From Myxococcales bacterium (GTDB lineage Bacteria; Myxococcota; Myxococcia; Myxococcales; Anaeromyxobacteraceae): a stretch of 20,441 nt of DNA. Within the stretch, counting starts at the first letter, position 1. Each line of letters opens with the position of its first letter. The stretch covers positions 1 through 20,441 of the forward strand of contig JAJYAW010000007.1 of NCBI GenBank assembly GCA_021779335.1, written 5' to 3'. The position numbers and the translations under genes were made by a program. A model generated the notes under the pieces. The model saw only the letters and a program-made list of their open reading frames with translations, made no database searches and was not told the origin of the DNA. Positions 14,908 to 20,441 of this stretch are shown piece after piece.

Positions 14908-14941
14908 GGGGTGTCCTCGCGTCGACTCACGAGGACACCCC
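14908..14941 (-). terminator. Perfect 12-bp hairpin at the element's right end, candidate operon terminator in the circle
   Basis: GGGGTGTCCTCG (14908-14919) and CGAGGACACCCC (14930-14941) form a perfect 12-bp stem with a 10-nt loop. Read on the minus strand it is followed by TTTCC, a short U-tract. In the loop at 14929-14927 is the TGA that would end integrase if the element were circular. It also lies just upstream of the element promoter, so it could insulate it. Confidence 0.6.
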
Positions 14942-15010
14942 GCCTGCGAAACTCCGCGAAACCAATCTGAGATCCCTGCAACGACGCCCGTCTGCCTGTG
15001 AGTGAACCTC

Positions 15011-15059
15011 GCCTCCGGAGCCGAAGGCCACAGGTTCGAATCCTGTACCGCGCGCCACT
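15011..15059 (+). repeat. attR: right 49-bp direct repeat, tRNA-Arg 3' fragment
   Basis: This is identical to 11212-11260 and corresponds to the tRNA from the anticodon loop to CCA. It has no 5' half, so it is not a tRNA gene. It marks the junction between the element and the host sequence that originally followed the tRNA. Confidence 0.95.
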
Positions 15060-15064
15060 TCAGA

Positions 15065-15111
15065 GGCCGGGACTTCCGAAGATTTCTTCGAGGGGTCCCG
15101 GCCTTTTCTTT
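15065..15111 (+). terminator. Intrinsic terminator, probably the tRNA-Arg gene's original one
   Basis: GGCCGGGAC (15065-15073) pairs with GTCCCGGCC (15095-15103), and an inner CGAAG-ATTT-CTTCG hairpin (15077-15090) stacks inside. TTTTCTTT follows. This is a textbook plus-strand rho-independent terminator starting 8 nt after the tRNA CCA in the right repeat. No plus-strand gene reads into it now, so it most simply belonged to the tRNA before the element inserted. Confidence 0.85.
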
Positions 15112-15206
15112 GCCCCACCGTGGACGACGGCAGTGGGCAGCTCGGCGTCCTGTGCTGCTCCCCATTCCTCTGCGGGCAGTTCGTTCGGGCGCGAGAGGCA
15201 TTCCGA

Positions 15207-16673
15207 CTACCGGGACAGGGGCTCCAGGGGCTCCGTTGACGCACCTGCCTGGCGCTTTGCGACCTTGCTGCCGACGGACATCTCGACGGTGTCATCGCTC
15301 GCGCGGATGAAGCGAAACGTCTGCGGCCATTGCTGGTCGGTCGTGAAGAAGTCGGTCGGCGTTTCGGGAAGAAGTTCAAACTTCTCTCCGCCCATGTATG
15401 AGGCGAACAGCCTTCCGTCACCACAGGTGACGGCGATCTCCTTCTTGGATGGAAAGACATAGCGGCCGGAATACCCCTGGAGGGTGTCCGGTGCGACGTG
15501 GATGACCTTGCGCTGCCTGTAGTCGGCCCAGCGGTATTCGGCGGAGATGCTGCGCATGATCTCCTCTATCAGGGGCCAGCCATTGTCGCCGTTGGTCATG
15601 ACCACGACGCCCGCGCCGCCATCCAGATAGCCGAACAGATTGCAGTTGAAGCCTGCGTTGCCGCCGCTGTGCGAGAACGACTTGCGGCCGGACTTGTCTT
15701 CAAGGCCGATGCCCAGGCCGTAGTCGTAATGCAGCTTGGTGAGCATCGCGAGCTGGGTGGCGGGCTTCAGGAGCTGGCCACCGCGCTGGAGTTCGAGCAC
15801 GACGCGCGCCAGATCAGAAGGCGTGGTCCACAGACCGGCCGGAGCCATCTCGGGATAGATGTGCCAGCGCGTCTTGAGCAAGGCGCCGTCGCCGTCGTGA
15901 CCGGCGGCGGCATTGGCTTCGAGGCTTGCAGGTAACGGTTGCTGGAAGGTGCTGTGCACCATGCCAAGTGGCGCGAGGACCTGCTCTCGAACGAGCTCGG
16001 AGAAGGACCGTCTGGTGACGTCGGTGACGAGTTGCTGAACCACGACGTAGCCGCCGCCGGAGTAGCTCCAGTTCGTGCCGGGAACAGCTTCGACGCGGAT
16101 GGGCTTGGAGTTGGCTGGCTTCCTTCCGTCCAGGATATCGAGAAGCGACGGCACCGGCCCGTCCGCGGCATAGCCGTCGAAGCCGGAAACCGTCAGGCCC
16201 GCGCTGTGGTTGAGCAGGCGGCGCAGGGTCACCTTCTGGGCCCTGGTGAATTCGTTCTCCGGCACCTTCCAGGAACGGAGTCTGAGGTTCACGTCCTCGT
16301 CGAGCGACAACTTGCCTTCATCGACGAGCCGCAAGGCCATCAGGGCGGTCACCGGCTTGCTGATGGATGCCGCCTGAAAGAGCGTCTCGGTATCCACGGG
16401 CTTCCCGCTCATGGAGACGACGCCGTAGCCGCGCGCCCACTCCAACTCGCCGCCGGAGATCACGGCGATGCTGACGCCAGGCACCCTGTAGTGCTTCATG
16501 CGTTCTAGGATGTTCCACCTCGGCTGGGGTTGACCGTCGATGATCGCGAGGGGGCGCAGGCCCTGCTCGACGCGAAGGATGGGGGCCGCGGTATCGCGCG
16601 CGTGCGCCGGCGCGGCCGCAGCCGCGCCGATCAGGAGCACCAGCATCGATCGCAAGCGCTGACGCATCGTCAT
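15207..16673 (-). CDS. Secreted serine hydrolase of the class C beta-lactamase/esterase family
   Basis: The 488-residue protein has a signal peptide (LRSMLVLLIGAAAAAPAHA, cut near residue 25) and a beta-lactamase-like domain (about 50-400). The catalytic Ser103-x-x-Lys106 is in AASISKPVTA, Tyr204 in YSGGGY, and the third motif is HSGG (335-338). Family members include penicillin-binding proteins, esterases and D-aminopeptidases, so the substrate cannot be named; class C resistance activity is not implied. A C-terminal domain of about 90 residues resembles those of other family members. The ATG at 16673 has GGAGG 5 nt upstream. Base composition is lower than in the host genes (36/60 G+C at 15541-15600 versus 49/60 at 5281-5340), suggesting horizontal acquisition next to the tRNA hot spot. 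Confidence 0.88.
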   Translation of the reverse strand: MTMRQRLRSMLVLLIGAAAAAPAHARDTAAPILRVEQGLRPLAIIDGQPQPRWNILERMKHYRVPGVSIAVISGGELEWARGYGVVSMSGKPVDTETLFQAASISKPVTALMALRLVDEGKLSLDEDVNLRLRSWKVPENEFTRAQKVTLRRLLNHSAGLTVSGFDGYAADGPVPSLLDILDGRKPANSKPIRVEAVPGTNWSYSGGGYVVVQQLVTDVTRRSFSELVREQVLAPLGMVHSTFQQPLPASLEANAAAGHDGDGALLKTRWHIYPEMAPAGLWTTPSDLARVVLELQRGGQLLKPATQLAMLTKLHYDYGLGIGLEDKSGRKSFSHSGGNAGFNCNLFGYLDGGAGVVVMTNGDNGWPLIEEIMRSISAEYRWADYRQRKVIHVAPDTLQGYSGRYVFPSKKEIAVTCGDGRLFASYMGGEKFELLPETPTDFFTTDQQWPQTFRFIRASDDTVEMSVGSKVAKRQAGASTEPLEPLSR

Positions 16674-16955
16674 TCCGTCCTCCCCGGTCGCTGTCTTCGA
16701 GCGGCTTGTGGCCGGCTCAAGAAGTCATGGGTGTCAGGCACCCAGCACCACCGTTCGGATCCGATCATGAGTCTTGCGATGACTCGGGTCTACAGGTTTG
16801 GCGCCGGGTCAGCCAGGGCAGTCGATGTCGTGGTCGCCCTCGAGCCGGAGCAACCCGCGAGCCGCCCATTGCCCGGGTGGGGCGGAGGGTTGCGCGCGGA
16901 GGGTGGGCCGGGCAGTGGTAGACGCGCAGGGACCACCCGCCAAGAGGACCGCCCC
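16674..16955. other. Intergenic region with a small palindrome
   Basis: This 282-bp divergent gap separates the serine hydrolase from the DUF1428 gene. It holds a short hairpin, TGGGTG-TCAGG-CACCCA (16728-16744), resembling the REP-like GGTGTCAGGCACC palindromes seen scattered in some bacterial genomes, and a second weak dyad GAGTC/GACTC (about 16769-16785). Composition shifts to host-like GC near 16800. No gene or convincing promoter was recognised. Confidence 0.4.
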
Positions 16956-17318
16956 ATGGCCCGGTACGTCGATGGCTTCGTCATCCCGATCCAGAAGAGG
17001 AAGCTGAAGGCCTTCCTGAAGCAGGCCAGGCTGGGCGCCGCGGTCTGGAAGGAGTACGGCGCGCTCGCCTACATGGAGTGCCTCGGCGACGACCTGAAGG
17101 TCCCCTTCGGCCTCGGCTTCCCCAAGCTGGCCAGGCTCAAGGCCGGGGAGACGGTGGTCTTCTCCTTCATCGTCTACCGGTCGAAGGCCCACCGCGACAA
17201 GGTGAACGCGGCGGTCATGAAGGACCCGCGCATGAACGACCCCGAGATGATGAAGAACCCGCCCTTCGACATGAGGCGGTTCGCCATGGGGGGCTTCTCG
17301 GAGCTGGTCGGGTGGTGA
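16956..17318 (+). CDS. DUF1428 (YbaA-like) family protein
   Basis: A 120-residue cytoplasmic protein with the DUF1428 start YVDGFVIPIQKRKLKAFLK, the central ALAYMECLGDDL and the conserved end DPEMMKNPPFDMRRFAMGGF. The fold is a dimeric ferredoxin-like alpha/beta barrel; the biological role is unknown. The ATG at 16956 is chosen because GAGG lies 8 nt upstream and the family begins here, whereas the open frame upstream is shadow sequence. It stands alone on the plus strand, convergent with the beta-barrel gene, and has host-like high GC. Confidence 0.88.
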   Translation: MARYVDGFVIPIQKRKLKAFLKQARLGAAVWKEYGALAYMECLGDDLKVPFGLGFPKLARLKAGETVVFSFIVYRSKAHRDKVNAAVMKDPRMNDPEMMKNPPFDMRRFAMGGFSELVGW

Positions 17319-17345
17319 GGCGGGGCGGCCTGGCGCCTCGCCCCG
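17317..17345 (+). terminator. GC-rich hairpins after the DUF1428 gene
   Basis: In the 98-bp convergent gap, CGGGGC (17321-17326) pairs with GCCCCG (17340-17345), and an alternative GAGGCG/CGCCTC pairing overlaps it. Either could end transcription of the DUF1428 gene, but no U-tract follows. The rest of the gap to 17416 shows nothing. Confidence 0.3.
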
Positions 17346-17416
17346 TGCGCGGAGGGCCGCCGAGCCCAATCCGCCGACGTCGCTGGCACACCCCGGGGCG
17401 CAGGAGCGCCGGCGGC

Positions 17417-18001
17417 TCAGTCGAGATCGAGCTGGTACCCGAAGGTGATGCCGCCGGAGAACTGCGACTGCTGCGGGTGGAAGAGGTAGGCGAGCGCCAC
17501 CTCGTACTGCCGGCCCGCGCCGAACGCCACGCCGATCGAGAACGGCCAGTGGTAGGTCGAGCCCGCCTTGTCCACGTCGACGAGCGTCCCGCTGCGGGTC
17601 GTGAAGTGGCCCAGGGAGAGCCCCACCCCCAGCTCGATGAACGGCGCGACCCAGGGGATGGGCGCCAGGAGGCGCGCCTTGGCGCCCCCGAAGACGTAGC
17701 GCGCCGACACGTCGCACGGCTGCGCGCCGCAGTCGTTGGCCGCCCTCGTGAGCAGGAGCCCGCCGTAGAGGCGCGGCGAGAACCAGGAGGAGGGGCGCAG
17801 GACGTACTCGGCGCTGGCGTAGAGGCCCTCGCCCGTGCCGTTGACCGGGACGCCGCCCTGGTCGCTCGCGGCCACCATGCCGAGCCCGGCGGAGAGCTCG
17901 AGCGCGCGGGTCCCGGGGAGGCGCGCCGGCGGCCCGTCGGCGAGGGTGAGGCCAGGGGCGGCCAGCAGGAGGGAGAGGGCGGCGAGGCGGAGGGCGTTCA
18001 T
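17417..18001 (-). CDS. Secreted protein, probable outer-membrane beta-barrel
   Basis: The 194-residue protein starts with a signal peptide (MNALRLAALSLLLAAPGLTLADG). The rest alternates hydrophobic and polar residues in amphipathic strands, such as ALELSAGLGMVAAS, LYASAEYVLRP and QYEVALAYLFHP, and ends ITFGYQLDLD, all typical of small outer-membrane barrels. Two cysteines (CGAQPC) may form a disulfide in a loop. No specific family was recognised. The ATG at 18001 is preferred because the signal peptide begins there; an in-frame ATG at 18040 would add an arginine-rich stretch. No clear Shine-Dalgarno is visible. Confidence 0.75.
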   Translation of the reverse strand: MNALRLAALSLLLAAPGLTLADGPPARLPGTRALELSAGLGMVAASDQGGVPVNGTGEGLYASAEYVLRPSSWFSPRLYGGLLLTRAANDCGAQPCDVSARYVFGGAKARLLAPIPWVAPFIELGVGLSLGHFTTRSGTLVDVDKAGSTYHWPFSIGVAFGAGRQYEVALAYLFHPQQSQFSGGITFGYQLDLD

Positions 18002-18230
18002 GGGGCGGGGGAGTCTGCGACGGTGCCCGGGGAGAGGCAACCGCCCGGCCTGGCGTCACCGAGATCGGCCGCGGCGATCGCTCCGCCGCCCGACGTGGTC
18101 ACCGTCGTGGGCCATCCGCCGGACGACGACGTGGCCACCGAGGCACCGACGGTGACGGAGGCTGGTGCCGACGTGAGTGGCGTCGAGGACACGGGAAGGA
18201 CGCCGCCCTCGCCGGAGGTCTGACCGGGGT
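18002..18230. other. Gap with two overlapping low-confidence small open frames
   Basis: This 229-bp gap has one open frame on each strand. The plus frame (18023-18223, 66 codons, GTG with GGGGGAG about 9 nt upstream) is rich in Pro, Asp and Val. The minus frame (18192-17998, about 64 codons) is rich in Ser, Thr and Gly and ends in ATGA overlapping the barrel gene's ATG. Their third codon positions coincide, so third-position GC cannot choose between them. Neither resembles a known family; they may be a decayed gene or spacer. Confidence 0.25.
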
Positions 18231-18590
18231 TCAGAGACTGGCGCCGTCGAACTTGTGCACCGGCAGCGCGGTGGCGTCGAGGCCCTCCAGGCAGCGCAGG
18301 TTCACCGCCACGGTGGCCTTCCCCTCGGGAGAGGTCCCCCGGGAGAAGGGGCGGACGCCGCAGGTCCTGCAGAAGGTGTGGTGGAGCTGCCGCTTGCCGA
18401 ACTGGTAGTCGGTGAGCGACCCCTCCCCCGTCTCCAGGTGGAAGGCCTCGGCGCCCACGAAGGCCAGGAGCCAGCCGGAACGACCGCAGATGGAGCAGTT
18501 GCAGGCGTAGGCCTGCTCGGGCGCGGCCATGGTGACCGAGAAGCGGACGGCGCCGCAGTGGCAGCCGCCCCGGTAGGTGGTGTCGGGCAT
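18231..18590 (-). CDS. GFA (CENP-V/GFA) family zinc-binding protein
   Basis: A 119-residue protein of the family named after glutathione-dependent formaldehyde-activating enzyme. It has all the zinc-cysteine motifs: GGCHCGAVRF near the start, CNCSICGRSGW in the middle and TFCRTCGVRPFSRG later. Most family members do not act on formaldehyde; the substrate is unknown here. The ATG at 18590 gives the family's usual MxxxxYRGGCHCG start; a longer in-frame start at 18695 would add an unrelated arginine-rich segment. The Shine-Dalgarno is weak. Confidence 0.9.
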   Translation of the reverse strand: MPDTTYRGGCHCGAVRFSVTMAAPEQAYACNCSICGRSGWLLAFVGAEAFHLETGEGSLTDYQFGKRQLHHTFCRTCGVRPFSRGTSPEGKATVAVNLRCLEGLDATALPVHKFDGASL

Positions 18591-18736
18591 CCTGGAAGCT
18601 AGGCCGCCGGACCGGCCGTGGCCAGCCCCCCTGGCGGGCAGGATCGCGGCGCGCAACCCCGAGAAAGAGCACCGCTCGCGGGGCCCGAGGCCCACGAGGG
18701 CCCGCCGGCCGCGGGCCTGCCGACTAGGATCGGCAC

Positions 18737-19156
18737 ATGAAGAAGCCCAGCGGGATCCAGGGCCAGCCCGCGTCGGAGCTCATCTCGAAGCGGATCGCCG
18801 AACTCGGCGACTGGCGCGGGGAGACGCTCGCCAGGATGCGCCGGCTCATCAAGGAGGCCGACCCGGACGTCGTCGAGGCGTGGAAGTGGATGGGCACCCC
18901 GACCTGGACGCACGACGGCATCATCTGCACCGGTGAGACCTACAAGGAGGTCGTGAAGCTGACCTTCATGAAGGGCGCGGCCCTCGAGGATCCCGCCCAC
19001 CTCTTCAACTCGAGCCTCGATGGGAACGTGCGCCGCGCCATCGACCTCCACGAGGGAGAGGCCGTCGAGGAGCTGGCCTTCAAGGCGCTGGTGCGCCGGG
19101 CGGTCGCCCTCAACGGCGCAGGCGGATCGAGGCCCAGGAGGAAGCCGGGGGCCTGA
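18737..19156 (+). CDS. DUF1801 domain protein
   Basis: A 139-residue soluble protein whose core (about 15-115) matches DUF1801: ISKRIAELGDWRGETLARMRRLIKEADPDVVEAWKW, then a short beta region with GIICTGETYKEVVKLTFMKGAAL and the typical AIDLHEGE near the end. Some members bind small ligands or DNA; the function is unknown. A basic tail (GGSRPRRKPGA) ends the protein. AGGA lies about 8 nt before the ATG. It stands divergent from the GFA gene across a gap of about 145 bp (18591-18736) with no recognised motif. Confidence 0.85.
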   Translation: MKKPSGIQGQPASELISKRIAELGDWRGETLARMRRLIKEADPDVVEAWKWMGTPTWTHDGIICTGETYKEVVKLTFMKGAALEDPAHLFNSSLDGNVRRAIDLHEGEAVEELAFKALVRRAVALNGAGGSRPRRKPGA

Positions 19157-19218
19157 GGGGCCCGGCGATCAACCGGTTGCCGCCACCGGCCTTTCGTGGC
19201 CTGCTGCCGGCCGGCGCC

Positions 19219-20151
19219 ATGCTCCAGTTCTTCCTCACGAGCTCCCCCACCTTCGCCGTCGTGGCGCTCGGCTTCGCGGCCGCGCGGCTGCGGCTGGTGA
19301 CGCCCCAGGGGTTCGCGGCCTTCGCCGCCTACGCGTTCAACCTGGCGCTGCCGGCGCTCCTGGTGGCGATGCTCTCGCGCCAGCCGCTCGGCCGGGCCTT
19401 CGAGCCGCGCTTCTTCGCGGCGGTCCTCGGCGCCGGGCTGGCGGTCTTCCTCGCGACGGCGCTGCTGGCCGCCACGCTCGGCCGGCGCGGCCTGGCCGAG
19501 GCCGGCGCGTACGCCCAGGCGGCCACCGGCGGGAACCAGGCCTTCCTCGGCGTGCCGCTCATGCTGGCGGTGATGGGGGAGCGCGCCACCGGCCCCATCG
19601 CCATGGTGATCCTGGCGGAGGTCGGCCTCCTCATGCCGGCCGGCCTGGCCTCCATGGGGCTGGGGCGGCCCCGGGCCGGCGGCGCCGCCGGGCTGGCGGG
19701 CGTGCTGGCGCGCTCGACGCTGCTCAACCCCATCGTCCTCGGCGTGGCGGCCGGCGCGGCGCTCGGCCTCCTCGGCGCCACCCTGTCCGCGCCCCTGGAG
19801 CGGCTCCTCACCTTCCTGGGCGGCTCGGCGGGGCCGGTGGCCCTCTTCGCCCTGGGCGGCTCGCTGGCGGGCCAGCGGCTCGGCGAGGGCTGGCGGCCGG
19901 TGGCCGCCCTGGTGGCCGCCAAGCTCGTCGCCTACCCGGCGCTGGCCTGGGCGCTCCTGCGCGCCGCCGGGCTCGGCCCGGACTGGGTGGCGGCCGGCAC
20001 GCTGCTCGCCGCGCTGCCCACCGCCGCCTACGCGTTCGTCTTCGCCCAGCGCTTCGAGGCGGCGCCGGAGCGGGTCTCGGCCGTCATCCTCCTCTCGACC
20101 CTGGCCGGCGCGGTCACCTTCCCGCTGGCGGCCTGGCTCGTCCTCCGGTGA
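19219..20151 (+). CDS. AEC-family transporter (auxin efflux carrier/malonate permease-like)
   Basis: The 310-residue protein is mostly membrane helices, about ten, in two repeats separated by a short polar loop (around 150-165). Typical AEC features are the start PTFAVVALGFAAARLRLVT, the crossover region FNLALPALLVAML in the first half, GGNQAFLGVPLMLAV before the middle and LNPIVLGVAAGAALGLLG opening the second half. The family exports small organic acids or amino acids; the substrate is not predictable. The ATG at 19219 is preferred over an upstream TTG at 19177; neither has a clear Shine-Dalgarno. The gene stands 62 bp after the DUF1801 gene. Confidence 0.87.
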   Translation: MLQFFLTSSPTFAVVALGFAAARLRLVTPQGFAAFAAYAFNLALPALLVAMLSRQPLGRAFEPRFFAAVLGAGLAVFLATALLAATLGRRGLAEAGAYAQAATGGNQAFLGVPLMLAVMGERATGPIAMVILAEVGLLMPAGLASMGLGRPRAGGAAGLAGVLARSTLLNPIVLGVAAGAALGLLGATLSAPLERLLTFLGGSAGPVALFALGGSLAGQRLGEGWRPVAALVAAKLVAYPALAWALLRAAGLGPDWVAAGTLLAALPTAAYAFVFAQRFEAAPERVSAVILLSTLAGAVTFPLAAWLVLR

Positions 20152-20240
20152 GCGAGGGAGGCCGGGGCGGGCGCGACGGCGGCCCGCTTTGGCCTTAACC
20201 CGGCGTGGCCTCTTGCCTCGCCCCTCTTCGCGCTGGTCAG

Positions 20241-20441
20241 ATGAAGGCTCGGTCGGCCGCCGTCCACTCGCCGCCGCTGGAGGCCACCTTGCCCGACCGC
20301 CTGCAGGAGCTGGAAGCGCAGGTCGAGGCGCTGACCCGCGAGCTCACCGCGCTGGGGGAGCGCGTCACGGCGGTCGAGGCCCGCGGCGCCGGGGTGGCCC
20401 CCGCGAGGCGACCGGGCGCACGCCGCGCGGCGCCCGCGGAG
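20241..20441 (+). CDS. Coiled-coil protein, C-terminus cut by window edge
   Basis: The frame from ATG at 20241 stays open for 67 codons to the edge. After a short leader, residues about 18-49 (LQELEAQVEALTRELTALGERVTAVEA) have heptad-spaced Leu and Val typical of a coiled coil, followed by an Ala-, Pro- and Arg-rich stretch. No Shine-Dalgarno is obvious, so the start is uncertain. Function cannot be assigned from this fragment. The gap 20152-20240 shows no recognised feature. Confidence 0.6.
   Translation, partial: MKARSAAVHSPPLEATLPDRLQELEAQVEALTRELTALGERVTAVEARGAGVAPARRPGARRAAPAE

Larger units (their letters stand above)
11212..15059. mobile_element. Compact integrative element in tRNA-Arg(CCG)
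   Basis: The element is bounded by perfect 49-bp direct repeats, the left one forming the 3' half of an intact tRNA-Arg and the right one a bare 3' fragment. This is the standard footprint of tyrosine-recombinase integration. The unit that would excise is 3,799 bp. It carries six minus-strand genes: membrane protein, winged-helix regulator, HicB, HicA, ParB-like and integrase. No replication, packaging or conjugation genes are present, so it may be a minimal mobilizable or satellite-like island, or a remnant. A sampled line (14641-14700) is 39/60 G+C, lower than the host genes to the left. Confidence 0.92.

Noticed and set aside
15011..15059. A second tRNA-Arg gene
   Set aside because: Only the 3' half is present; there is no acceptor 5' strand or D arm upstream. 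It is the attR repeat.
14927..15460. A minus-strand frame of 177 codons containing GTGFEPVAFGSGG
   Set aside because: It is antisense to the tRNA fragment and overlaps the serine hydrolase gene; the motif is a well-known artefact of reading tRNA-Arg-like sequence backwards. Only its last 27 codons matter, as the possible integrase tail in the circle.
19020..20198. A 392-codon plus-strand open frame overlapping the DUF1801 and AEC genes
   Set aside because: The product is an Ala/Gly/Arg/Pro-rich shadow; the overlapping frame at 19219-20151 has a clear transporter pattern.

Overview
The window is about 20 kb of very GC-rich bacterial chromosome (for example 49 of 60 bases are G or C at 5281-5340). 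The gene order yceD-rpmF-plsX-fabH-fabD-fabG-acpP-fabF-rpiB-glyA-nrdR-ribD, a NapC/NrfH-like tetraheme cytochrome and the overall protein style fit a deltaproteobacterial or myxobacterial genome, with Anaeromyxobacter-like organisms as the best guess. That taxonomic call is inference, not a database result.

Layout. (1) 1-9226, minus strand: a tightly packed 12-gene run starts at a near-consensus sigma-70 promoter (TTGACT, 16 bp, TATAAT, at 9199-9226). It makes a 23S rRNA accumulation protein and ribosomal protein L32, then phospholipid and fatty-acid synthesis enzymes (PlsX, FabH, FabD, FabG, ACP, FabF), then RpiB, GlyA, NrdR and the start of RibD, which runs off the left edge. (2) 9279-10961, minus strand: an orphan LuxR-type response regulator, a small two-helix membrane protein and a membrane-anchored tetraheme cytochrome c. 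(3) 11141-11258, plus strand: a tRNA-Arg(CCG) gene with its own promoter. (4) 11212-15059: a compact integrative element inserted in the 3' half of that tRNA and bounded by perfect 49-bp direct repeats. (5) 15065-20441: host DNA and accessory genes. These are a serine beta-lactamase-like hydrolase of lower GC, a DUF1428 protein, a secreted beta-barrel candidate, a GFA-family zinc protein, a DUF1801 protein, an AEC-family transporter and the start of a coiled-coil protein.

The element is the most interesting part. It is about 3.8 kb and its six genes all lie on the minus strand, apparently in one operon: multi-pass membrane protein, HTH_34-type winged-helix regulator, HicB antitoxin, HicA toxin, ParB-like protein and tyrosine integrase. 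The only clear promoter is at the right end, embedded in a palindromic operator candidate (14750-14781). The integrase frame runs through the left attachment site and takes its stop codon from inside the host tRNA, so the antisense of the tRNA encodes the integrase C-terminus. If the element excises and circularises by exact recombination between the 49-bp repeats, the same frame continues into the right end of the element. Integrase would then be 366 instead of 346 residues, ending inside a 12-bp perfect hairpin that looks like the operon's own terminator. The tRNA's likely native terminator (15065-15111) now lies 3.8 kb away, beyond the right repeat. Paired 11-bp-spaced repeats near both ends are candidate integrase arm-binding sites. 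The ParB-like frame has no stop before integrase and stays open across the whole integrase gene, which is unusual and unexplained.
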